The notes beneath the pieces were generated by a model. That model saw only the letters and a program-made list of their open reading frames with translations, did no database searches and had not been told where the DNA came from. The position numbers and the translations under genes are program-made. From the NCBI GenBank assembly GCA_003566455.1, contig PXDF01000019.1, positions 1 through 44,344 of the forward strand: a stretch of DNA of 44,344 nucleotides, read 5' to 3'. Origin of the DNA: Desulfonatronovibrio sp. (GTDB lineage: Bacteria; Desulfobacterota; Desulfovibrionia; Desulfovibrionales; Desulfonatronovibrionaceae). Positions 1-7,264 of the stretch are shown here, in pieces; the stretch's first letter is position 1, and every line of letters starts with the position of its first letter.

Positions 1-5
1 GCTGA

Positions 6-466
6 GGTCAGCAAGCAGTCGGTCTCAGACCGGAGAACATTTCCCTTTATGAGCAATCAGATTTTCCGGGCGGAATCTCTCTTGGATTGTCCCGTGATTC
101 TTTGGTTCTTGACGCTGCTTCAGTACCTGAACATTCAATAGAACTCATGCCAATAGTGTCCGAGGAGAGCCATTCACCTTTCGGGATCATCTTTTTTATT
201 CCGAGCATGAATTATAGGGGGGATATCCTCTGCATGGTGTTTATGGTCCATCCGCCTTTGAGTTTTCACTTGATAAAGCCATGAAGATGACCCTGGCCCG
301 GGAAGCGTGGGTCATCTGCCTTGTCCTGCCGGACAGTCTCAAGACAAATAGTCTGGGAAAAAAACTTTTTTACTCACTTGATCTGGACAGCAAAATCAGG
401 TTCAGCTGGATGAAATGCCCAGAGAATATTAACTTCCTGATTACCCTGGTATCCCCCTGTCATTGA
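6..466 (+). pseudogene. possible frameshifted gene remnant, family unknown
   Basis: Two open frames abut here. Frame 3 is open from about 6 to 283 and frame 2 is open across the G6 run at 217-222 to the stop at 464-466. If the frame is changed at that run, one continuous protein results, with the join reading MNYRG-GYPLHGVYGPSAFE and ending ITLVSPCH. The residue mix across the join looks protein-like (for example the AREAWVICLVLPDSL stretch). I recognise no family and cannot say where the gene starts, because an in-frame stop lies at 3-5. It may be a dying gene, a sequencing slip in the homopolymer, or chance. Confidence 0.3.
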
Positions 467-611
467 CTGTTATGAGGCTTCCCTTCTTTGGATTTACAAG
501 AAAAGGGGATGCACAAAATTTGACTTATCCACCAGACAAAAGTCTCAATTGATTGAACAGGTCCGAGTACAAATAAAATAATTTTTCAGACCGGTTTTGA
601 CCTCTCTGATA

Positions 612-1679
612 TCAGAACAGTCCTGTCATTGCCTTTCTGGCGGTTTCCGCGAAGCCAGCGACATCTTCTGCGGCAGTATCGTAGTTGGTGACAAGCCTGG
701 CCTCTGATCTGTTCTCATCAAAAATGTAAAAAAGATACCTGCGCCTTATCTCTTCCACCGCCTTGAGCGGGATAATGCAATAGACCATGTTTGTCTGGAC
801 CGGGCGGGTCACTTCCAGGCCTGGGATTCCATCCAGTTCTTCCTTCAGCAGACGTGCCATATAATTGGCATGCCTGGCGTTGTTCAGCCAGAGTCCATCT
901 GTAAGCAGGGCTTCCATCTGTACGGCAAGAAAGCGCATCTTGCTCGCGAGCTGCATGCCCTGTTTCCTGATGTACTGAAATCCTTCCGCAAGTTCCGGTC
1001 TGAAGAAGATCACCGCCTCCGAACCCAGAAGACCATTTTTGGTCCCTCCCAGAGAAAGGGCGTCCAGTCCGGCGTCAGCGGTCATTTCCTTCAGGGAGAC
1101 TCCCAGGGCCGCGCATGCGTTATAAATCCGGGCCCCGTCCATATGGACGTACATGTTATTGGCGTGGGCGAAATCACATAATTGCCTGACCTCTTCCACG
1201 CTGTAGCATATGCCCAGATCACTGGCCTGAGTCAGGGAAATGACCCTGGGCTGGGAATAATGCTGGTTTCCCCGGTAACTTAAAAAAGCTTCAACATCAG
1301 AAAAAGTAATCTTGCCGGAACTGGATGGCACAGTGTACAGCTTCACCCCTGCAAATTTTTCAGGAGCTCCGCATTCCGCCGAATTCAGGTGGGCGTTCTC
1401 AGAACAGATGACCGCGTTGTAAGATCTGGCCAGTGCTGAAACGCAAAGAGTGTTGGCCCCTGTACCGGTATAGACGAAAAAGGGATCGCACGAGGTCCCG
1501 AATGTTTCTTTGAGCAGCTTGGAGGCACGCTCAGTGTAGTAGTCGTCTCCATAGGCCAGGGCGTGCCCCCTGTTGGCGTCCAGGATGGCTTCCATGACTG
1601 CTGGATGAGCCGGTGAGTTATTGTCGCTGGCAAAATGATTTCTGGGAGTGCCGGTGTGCTTCAAGCCCTCGATTTTCAT
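612..1679 (-). CDS. ltaE: low-specificity L-threonine aldolase
   Basis: A PLP enzyme of the beta-eliminating lyase family that splits L-threonine (or allo-threonine) into glycine and acetaldehyde in the cytoplasm. At 355 aa it is full length. The Schiff-base lysine is K214 in SLGGTKNG, the cofactor-binding aspartate is D181 in HMDGAR, and H97 in SENAHLNS fits the ring-stacking histidine. The glycine-rich TGTGAN stretch near residue 71 fits phosphate binding. The ATG is preceded by AGAGGA at good spacing. The gene stands alone, with a long non-coding stretch upstream, so its own promoter is likely. A 12-bp palindrome (TCTGATATCAGA, 605-616) covers the stop codon. Family assignment is secure; substrate preference is not visible from sequence. 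Confidence 0.93.
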   Translation of the reverse strand: MKIEGLKHTGTPRNHFASDNNSPAHPAVMEAILDANRGHALAYGDDYYTERASKLLKETFGTSCDPFFVYTGTGANTLCVSALARSYNAVICSENAHLNSAECGAPEKFAGVKLYTVPSSSGKITFSDVEAFLSYRGNQHYSQPRVISLTQASDLGICYSVEEVRQLCDFAHANNMYVHMDGARIYNACAALGVSLKEMTADAGLDALSLGGTKNGLLGSEAVIFFRPELAEGFQYIRKQGMQLASKMRFLAVQMEALLTDGLWLNNARHANYMARLLKEELDGIPGLEVTRPVQTNMVYCIIPLKAVEEIRRRYLFYIFDENRSEARLVTNYDTAAEDVAGFAETARKAMTGLF

Positions 1680-2435
1680 GATTTATTCCTCTGAAAAAAT
1701 ATTGTTCCTGGTAAATATACTTCAAAAGTCGGTTGGGTTATCAGGGATCAGGACAAAACACAACTGTCCAAGCCTTCAGCCAGGCTGACCTTTTACCGGG
1801 ACCAGACCAGAAATTGCCTTTGCTGTTCCTGTTGCCGAGTAATTTGGTGATTGCTTGCGATGGCTACTACTTATGGCGGCATAACTATCTGTAAACGGCT
1901 GCAGACGCGGCTTCGGTCGGGCTTTCAGACACCTTTTTTTGTATAGAACATAAAATTTTGTTGATCTTTTGAAAAATCTTTGCAAACTTAATTTCAATAA
2001 ATTTAGCATTATTTTCACAGGTTCCATGCAACCGGTAAGTTTTCAGCCTGATCTGCCAAGCCTGACACAGGAAGGAAAGCGGGTATCTTTCATCAGGTTT
2101 ATCTGACTCCCTCTCTATCTGCCTGCCGCTCTCATTCACCTTCTGTTTTCTGTTTATAGATACCCTGCTGTTGAATCTCTTGTTACCGTCCTGGCTTCTT
2201 TATTAATTTGTGCTTATCACTGCTCTTGTCATTTTCTTGAAATGAAGGGTAAATGGAACCGGCACCATGTTTTGCAGAGGCTGCCGCGATTATGGCAGTC
2301 CAGAATTTTTTCAAGATGAGCAATGAGCATCCGGGTAACAAGCTTTTCGGCCCTAACAGGTAATTATTTCAAAGAACATGAACGGTTATGTGTAAAATAA
2401 TAACTCATAGATTTGAGTTATAAAGAGAGGAACCA
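1680..2435. other. long intergenic region, no gene seen
   Basis: These 756 bases separate the divergent ltaE and TadZ-like genes. The short minus-strand open frames here (up to about 84 codons) lack a ribosome site and a protein-like composition, so I do not call them. The part near 1920-2010 is AT-rich. The only clear structure is the inverted repeat next to the downstream gene, listed separately. Confidence 0.5.
2400..2421 (+). promoter_or_regulatory. 8-bp inverted repeat in leader of TadZ-like gene
   Basis: ATAACTCA and TGAGTTAT form a perfect 8-bp inverted repeat around a 6-base centre. It ends just before the ribosome site (AGAGAGGA) of the gene starting at 2436. It could be an operator or an RNA hairpin that affects translation; nothing decides between them. 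Confidence 0.35.
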
Positions 2436-3566
2436 ATGCCTGCAGCCGCATACAAGATACGGATCAAGTTAGAGAACAAGCTTATGCAGAAAAAGTTTGA
2501 AAAGATCATCTCTCAGATACCGGATTTCATTACCCAGGATGATGAAGATTTTGAAAGAACCGACCTGATGATTATTGAGTTGAGTAAAGATCCGAATCTC
2601 ACTTTTGAACTCATGCAAACTCTTTTGAACAATTATGAAGTTGGAGAAATTTTTCTTTCATCCGATTCCATAGATCATAACATTCTCACCAAAGCCAGAT
2701 GGGCGGGTGCCAGGGAATTTTTCGGGCCCAACACTGAAGAATCGGAAATTAAATCTGCCCTGGAGCGCTTTGTCCTGCGGCAGGCCAAGGCCAGAGCTGA
2801 AGATGCTCCTGTCAAAGAAGGTCAGGTCATCTCTGTCATGGGCAGCAAGGGCGGGGTTGGCGTCACTACCATCGCTGTCAACCTGGCCGTAAGTCTTGCA
2901 GCTAAAGAACATAATAAGGCAGTCGCCCTTCTGGATATGAAACTGTTCGGCGACGTTCACCTTTTCATGGAAATCGAACCATCATACACCTGGATGGAAA
3001 TCACCAAAAACATCCCCCTCATGGATGCCTCTTTCCTCAAAAGCATTCTGACCTCTGCCCCTTCAGGGGTTCATGTGCTGCCCTCCCCGGCCTATCTGCC
3101 CACCCATAACATGGCCACGCCGGAAAAAATCGAGCGCCTGTTCAAAGTCATGAGCCAGATGTTTGATTTTATTGTTGTGGATATGGGGCATGTCCTGAAC
3201 CAAACAACCCTTAAGATTCTGGAGGTATCGGACAGGGTTTTTCTTGTGGCTGTACAGAACTTCCCCTGCATGGCCAAGATACACATGATGCAGCGCACTT
3301 TCAGGGATCTGGGGTATCCGGCCAGAGAGGACATCCATATTATTTTGAATGGGTATGTAAAAAAGGCCAATATAGATATTGAGGACGTGAAAAAATCCCT
3401 GGGCCAAGAAGTTTTCTGGACCATTCCCAAAGACTATCTGACGACCATATCCGCAATCAATGAGGGCCAGCCCCTGGCTAAAATCGCGCCAAAGAAGGGC
3501 ATAACAAAGAGTTTTAAGGAACTGGCTCAGTTATTGATTAATGAACCGGAAGAGCGGAAGAGATAG
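2436..3566 (+). CDS. TadZ/CpaE-like MinD-family ATPase
   Basis: A 376-aa protein in two parts. Residues 1-120 resemble a degenerate receiver-like domain as in TadZ/CpaE. Residues 130-376 are a MinD/ParA-type P-loop ATPase. The deviant Walker A is GSKGGVGVTT (136-145): the signature lysine K138 is kept, but the usual lysine before TT is replaced by valine, as often happens in TadZ/CpaE proteins. LLDMKLFGD holds the A-prime aspartate and DFIVVDMGH is the Walker B strand. Such proteins place pilus or chemosensory machinery at the cell pole. No tad/flp pilus gene lies nearby, so the partner is unknown here. The start is supported by AGAGAGGA upstream. Because the P-loop lysine is missing, ATP hydrolysis may be weak or absent. 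Confidence 0.8.
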   Translation: MPAAAYKIRIKLENKLMQKKFEKIISQIPDFITQDDEDFERTDLMIIELSKDPNLTFELMQTLLNNYEVGEIFLSSDSIDHNILTKARWAGAREFFGPNTEESEIKSALERFVLRQAKARAEDAPVKEGQVISVMGSKGGVGVTTIAVNLAVSLAAKEHNKAVALLDMKLFGDVHLFMEIEPSYTWMEITKNIPLMDASFLKSILTSAPSGVHVLPSPAYLPTHNMATPEKIERLFKVMSQMFDFIVVDMGHVLNQTTLKILEVSDRVFLVAVQNFPCMAKIHMMQRTFRDLGYPAREDIHIILNGYVKKANIDIEDVKKSLGQEVFWTIPKDYLTTISAINEGQPLAKIAPKKGITKSFKELAQLLINEPEERKR

Positions 3567-3713
3567 AAATTGTGGCCTTAGATAATGACGGTGTTACGGC
3601 TTCGAGGGAGGCCCGCGTACCGCAAGAATTTATGTTTACACTTCCTCAAAGGTGTTTTGTAAACAAAGCACAAATAAGGGCTTACGACTTTTGTTGTAAC
3701 TCCTTGATTTTAC

Positions 3714-3789
3714 TGGAGCCGGGAAAGGGACTTGAACCCTCGGCCTGATGATTACGAATCAACTGCTCTACCATCTGAGCTATCCCGGC
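3714..3789 (-). tRNA. tRNA-Thr (anticodon CGT)
   Basis: Read on the minus strand, the acceptor strands GCCGGGA and TCCCGGC pair fully, followed by T and an encoded CCA. The D arm (GCTCAGATGGTAGAGC), the anticodon loop TTCGTAA and the T arm around TTCAAGT are all standard, giving 76 nt. The anticodon is CGT, reading ACG threonine codons. The anticodon stem has one U-U mismatch at its second pair. Confidence 0.95.
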
Positions 3790-4090
3790 TCTGGCCAATG
3801 AATCAATTATATCCAAGCATAGGGGCTGTCAAGAAATCCTGGTGCCTTGTACCTCATCTGATTCTTTGAACTTTTTTGCTTAATATTTATTTAATCACCA
3901 GCTTCAACCTGTTTTTCGTTTCTTGAGAACAACTTATTCCCGGCTATGGAAATTTATGTTGGTTTTCGGCTGTCTCAAAGGAGCTAGAAAAGACCTGGAA
4001 ATTTGCAAATTCTCATTGCCAAACCAATCCTGAGAATTATGATTTTGCTTTATGATTTCTTTTAACAGGATATTATAAAGCGAACAAGAC
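3790..4090. other. intergenic region between tRNA-Thr and archease
   Basis: About 300 bases hold the divergent tRNA-Thr promoter at the left and, presumably, the archease promoter further right. I see no gene here: the minus-strand frame that overlaps it (3934-4314) runs antisense into archease and looks like a shadow. Confidence 0.5.
3806..3832 (-). promoter_or_regulatory. promoter of tRNA-Thr
   Basis: On the minus strand a perfect TTGACA (3827-3832) and a perfect TATAAT (3806-3811) lie upstream of the tRNA. The spacer is 15 bp, shorter than the 17-bp optimum. The -10 box lies 16 bp before the tRNA 5' end, so the leader would be very short. Confidence 0.65.
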
Positions 4091-4513
4091 ATGCGCGACA
4101 TCAGCTGGAGCCATTTTGAACACAAGGCTGACATGGGAATAGAGGGAAGAGGTCCGAGCATGGAAATAGCCTTTGCCCAGGCAGGCCTTGCCCTGAACGC
4201 CATAATATCTGATTTGAAATCAATCAGTCCCCGGGTTGTCCGACAGATCAGATGTCTTGGTGATGATCCTGAGATTTTGTTTTTTGACTTCATCAATGAG
4301 ATAATTTTTCTCATTTCATCTCAAGGCATGATTTTCTGCCGGATTGAGGTGAAGATCACAGACTCTGAGCTTGCGGCCTGGCTCTCAGGTGAAGACATAG
4401 ATCCCGCGAAACATGATCCGGCAGTAGAAATTAAGGGCGCCAGCTTTAATAATCTTTCCGTGAAGCAGGATAAAAACGGCCAGTGGGTGGCCAGATGCGT
4501 TGTTGATGTTTAG
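4091..4513 (+). CDS. archease
   Basis: A 140-aa protein of the archease family, full length. The family's N-terminal pattern is present (HFEHKADMGIEGRG: the conserved H, D and G before the first helix, then A-FAQAGLAL), as are the central DPEILFFDFINEI segment and the acidic VVDV end. Archease activates the RNA ligase RtcB by helping its guanylation and allowing multiple turnovers. RtcB is the next gene, 96 bp downstream on the same strand, which strongly supports the call. The ribosome site is weak. Confidence 0.88.
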   Translation: MRDISWSHFEHKADMGIEGRGPSMEIAFAQAGLALNAIISDLKSISPRVVRQIRCLGDDPEILFFDFINEIIFLISSQGMIFCRIEVKITDSELAAWLSGEDIDPAKHDPAVEIKGASFNNLSVKQDKNGQWVARCVVDV

Positions 4514-4609
4514 AGTTTGACATAACTGGCCCCAATAACTAGTCATGAATATGGCCTCTCAGAAAAACTATAACAACAATTTGTAATTAATATAAAAAAA
4601 CAGAATATT

Positions 4610-6040
4610 ATGGATCCAGGAATTCTTAAAAAAATCGCCCCAAACACCTTTGAGCTGGAACAAACAGGCGCCATGCGCGTTCCTGGAATCCTGTTTGCCG
4701 ATGAGGCGCTTCTCAGGGAAATGGAAGACAAGGTCCTGGAACAGATTGGCAATGTGGCAACTTTACCAGGCATTGTCCAGGCTTCCATGGCTATGCCCGA
4801 CGCCCACTGGGGATATGGATTCCCCATTGGCGGTGTAGGCGCTTTTGATCCGGACCAGGGAGGAGTCATATCAGCCGGAGGAGTGGGGTTTGACATTGCC
4901 TGCGGCGTGAGGACCATGGCGACCGGTATTCACAGACAGGACATTCTGGATAATCAAAAACCGCTGGCTGACCTGCTTTTCAAGAATATCCCCGCGGGCC
5001 TGGGCTCAACAGGCGGAATCAGGATCAAGGGCAGGGAAATGGATGAGATGCTTACCCATGGGGCCTCATGGGCTGTCAAAAGAGGCTATGGCTGGATGAG
5101 CGATCTTGAAAAGATTGAAGAAGGCGGTGTGGCCCGCGGCGCGATTCCTGATTTTGTTTCAGAAAAGGCCAAACAGAGACAGGAAAAGGAAATGGGCACC
5201 CTGGGTTCAGGCAATCACTACCTTGAGGTCCAGATCATTGATGAAATATTTGACAAAATCGCGGCCAGGGCATTCGGCCTGAGAAAAGATGACGCAGTCA
5301 TAAGCATTCACTGCGGATCACGCGGTCTGGGCCATCAGGTGGCGACAGACTATATGCGGCTCATGGTCATTGAAGCACGCAACCAGAAAATAAATCTCCC
5401 TGACCGGGACCTGGCCTGCGCTCCCATTCATTCAGAAACCGGCAGGCAGTATCTAGGGGCCATGCGTTCAGCCATAAACTGCGCCCTGGCCAACAGGCAG
5501 ATAATCACCCATCTGGTGCGGGAGGCTTTTGCCCGGATATTCCCTTCAGCCACCCTGGATCTGATTTATGATGTCTCCCATAATACATGCCGGGAAGAGC
5601 GTCACGAGGTCAACGGCAAAATGACCAGGCTGTTCGTCCACCGAAAAGGGGCAACCCGATCCTTTGGCCCGGGAAGCCCTGATCTTCCGAAGCAGTACAT
5701 GGACATCGGCCAGCCCGTTCTTGTGGGCGGAAGTATGGGCTCCTCTTCCTATATCCTGGTTGGCAGCAGAGAGGGGATGAAACTCAGCTTTGGATCAGCC
5801 TGCCACGGAGCAGGAAGGGTAATGAGCAGGAAACAGGCTACCAAAAGATTCCGGGCCAGCCGGCTCATTGATGAACTGCAGGAACAGGGCATTGAGATCC
5901 GGGGACACTCCTTCAGGGGTCTGGCTGAAGAGGCACCTGACGCGTATAAGGATGTCAACCGGGTCATCCAGGTTTCTCACGACACTGGTCTGGCCAGAAA
6001 GGTTGCCCGGCTGACGCCCGTGATTTCCGTAAAGGGTTGA
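4610..6040 (+). CDS. rtcB: RNA-splicing ligase RtcB
   Basis: A 476-aa GTP- and Mn-dependent RNA ligase that joins 2',3'-cyclic-phosphate and 5'-OH RNA ends, used in RNA repair or tRNA splicing. The metal and catalytic residues are all present: D95 and C98 (GVGFDIACG), N202/H203 (GSGNHYLE), H234 (SIHCGSRG), H324 (VSHN) and the guanylated histidine H399 (GSACHGAGR). The N terminus (KKIAPNTFELEQTGAMRVPG) matches the start of the family, which fixes the ATG at 4610, although there is no clear ribosome site before it. It pairs with archease upstream. Bacterial rtcB genes are often stress-induced from sigma-54 promoters under RtcR; I see neither here. Confidence 0.96.
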   Translation: MDPGILKKIAPNTFELEQTGAMRVPGILFADEALLREMEDKVLEQIGNVATLPGIVQASMAMPDAHWGYGFPIGGVGAFDPDQGGVISAGGVGFDIACGVRTMATGIHRQDILDNQKPLADLLFKNIPAGLGSTGGIRIKGREMDEMLTHGASWAVKRGYGWMSDLEKIEEGGVARGAIPDFVSEKAKQRQEKEMGTLGSGNHYLEVQIIDEIFDKIAARAFGLRKDDAVISIHCGSRGLGHQVATDYMRLMVIEARNQKINLPDRDLACAPIHSETGRQYLGAMRSAINCALANRQIITHLVREAFARIFPSATLDLIYDVSHNTCREERHEVNGKMTRLFVHRKGATRSFGPGSPDLPKQYMDIGQPVLVGGSMGSSSYILVGSREGMKLSFGSACHGAGRVMSRKQATKRFRASRLIDELQEQGIEIRGHSFRGLAEEAPDAYKDVNRVIQVSHDTGLARKVARLTPVISVKG

Positions 6041-6290
6041 GGGATTAATCAGCAGTCAGTTGTCAGTGAGGAAGAATTAAGGAATTGAAAAATGATGGGA
6101 TGCTGGAATGTGGGAACGAAGCGGAGATCACCCCTTGGCGTGACTGGGGTTGAGGGGTTTAGGAATTCAGGAATTCAGTAATTTTGGGATTTAGGGATTG
6201 GAAAAATCGGACATGGCATATCGGTAAGAGGGTATTGAGAACCTTGTTAATTAGAGACTTTTTATAACCTGAAGACAAATAGGTCTGGCC
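6041..6290. repeat. low-complexity intergenic repeats
   Basis: The 250 bases between rtcB and the DUF1992 gene contain short tandem AGGAATTC-type units (around 6160-6180: ggaattcaggaattcagtaa) and related GGGATTTAGGGATT units. A TCAGCAGTCAGTTGTCAGT stretch is at about 6049-6067. The latter resembles the hairpin-forming sequence at 25782-25825. No coding potential is seen. Confidence 0.5.
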
Positions 6291-6671
6291 ATGGAGATCT
6301 TTGCCAGGATTGCTGAGGAAAAAATCCAGGAAGCCATGAGAAACGGCGATTTTGACAGCCTGTCCGGCCATGGGAAACCCATGCGGCTTGAAGATGACAG
6401 CCGGGTGCCGTCGGACTTGCGCATGGCATATAAAATATTGAAAAACGCTGGTTATGTGCCTGAAGAGGTGCAGCTGAGAAAGCAGATAAACACCACACGG
6501 GATCTGCTTGAGCAATGCACTGATGAAAAGGAAAAATACCAGCAGATTCAAAAACTCAACCTGCTCATAACCAGGATGAACATGAGGCGCAAGATCCCGG
6601 TAAATCTGGAGGAAAATCAGCTTTACTATGAAAAATTGGTTGATAAAGTTAAAATAAACCCAAAAAATTGA
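6291..6671 (+). CDS. DUF1992 (DnaJ-homologue C28-like) protein
   Basis: A 126-aa soluble protein matching the DUF1992 / DnaJC28 conserved-domain family. It opens with AEEKIQEAMRNGDFDSLSGHGKP, the family hallmark (Ixx-A--GDFD-L-G-GKPL), followed by PSDLRMAYKILKNAGYVPEE. The rest is predicted to be helical. It has no J domain despite the family name. The biochemical role of DUF1992 proteins is not established. An FKBP-type isomerase follows 51 bp downstream, so the two may be co-transcribed, which would fit a folding-related job; that is inference. Confidence 0.85.
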   Translation: MEIFARIAEEKIQEAMRNGDFDSLSGHGKPMRLEDDSRVPSDLRMAYKILKNAGYVPEEVQLRKQINTTRDLLEQCTDEKEKYQQIQKLNLLITRMNMRRKIPVNLEENQLYYEKLVDKVKINPKN

Positions 6672-6725
6672 AAAAACAGCCCTGTTTCATTTCCTGATCA
6701 GGGCAACAAACAAGGAGCATTATTG

Positions 6726-7151
6726 ATGACAAAAGTTACTGACGGAAGCAAAGTCAAAGTTCATTACACCGGTAAACTCAATGACGGAACTGTTTTCGAT
6801 ACATCTCAGGACAGGGAGCCCCTGGAATTTACAGTCGGCCAGGGCCAGGTCATTCCAGGCTTTGAAGATGCTGTCCGGGGAATGGAAACCGGAGACAGCA
6901 AAAACGTTACCATTAATTGCGAACAGGCTTATGGTCAGCGCCGCGATGATATGATTCTGGACGTCCCCAGGGACAGGTTCCCTGATGAGATTCCTCCAAA
7001 GGTGGGCCAGCAGCTGATGCTCAGGCATCCTGAAGGTCAGGAGTTTCCAGCATTTATCATTGATGTCAAGGAAGACGCCATCACCATTGACGCCAATCAC
7101 CCCCTGGCCGGGGAAGACCTGGATTTTGAGATTGAACTGGTGCAGCAGTAA
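6726..7151 (+). CDS. FKBP-type peptidyl-prolyl isomerase (SlyD/SlpA-like)
   Basis: A 141-aa cytoplasmic peptidyl-prolyl cis-trans isomerase. The FKBP core is split by an insert-in-flap chaperone domain, as in SlyD and SlpA: HYTGKLNDGTVFDTSQ and GQVIPGFEDAVRGME give the FKBP half. The middle (about 70-120) is the insert, and NHPLAGEDLDFEIELV closes the FKBP fold. It lacks the histidine-rich tail of E. coli SlyD, so it is closer to SlpA in that respect. I choose ATG at 6726, 8 bases after AAGGAG; an upstream in-frame TTG at 6723 is less likely. Confidence 0.92.
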   Translation: MTKVTDGSKVKVHYTGKLNDGTVFDTSQDREPLEFTVGQGQVIPGFEDAVRGMETGDSKNVTINCEQAYGQRRDDMILDVPRDRFPDEIPPKVGQQLMLRHPEGQEFPAFIIDVKEDAITIDANHPLAGEDLDFEIELVQQ

Positions 7152-7181
7152 ATCCCGTCGGTCCATGGACCGGTTATCCGG

Positions 7182-7230
7182 GGAGCCGGCGTGCCCATGA
7201 GGCATTTCCGGCTCTCTCTAAATTGTTTTT
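7182..7230 (+). terminator. hairpin terminator after FKBP gene
   Basis: GGAGCCGG (7182-7189) pairs with CCGGCTCT (7208-7215). An inner TGCC/GGCA stem continues the hairpin, and a T-rich run (TCTAAATTGTTTTT) follows. It lies between the convergent FKBP and rel genes and may serve both strands. Confidence 0.65.
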
Positions 7231-7264
7231 GGTTGACCCTCCTGTCCGGCTTTCCTGCAAAGGC

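Noticed and set aside
1776-2139. Two overlapping minus-strand frames of about 84 codons between ltaE and the TadZ-like gene
   Set aside because: No ribosome site, no family resemblance and composition of non-coding DNA.
3600-3713. Strong terminator after tRNA-Thr
   Set aside because: A hairpin (AAGGAGTTAC with GTAAGCCCTT) can form on the minus strand but has two central mismatches and a poor T run, so I did not list it.
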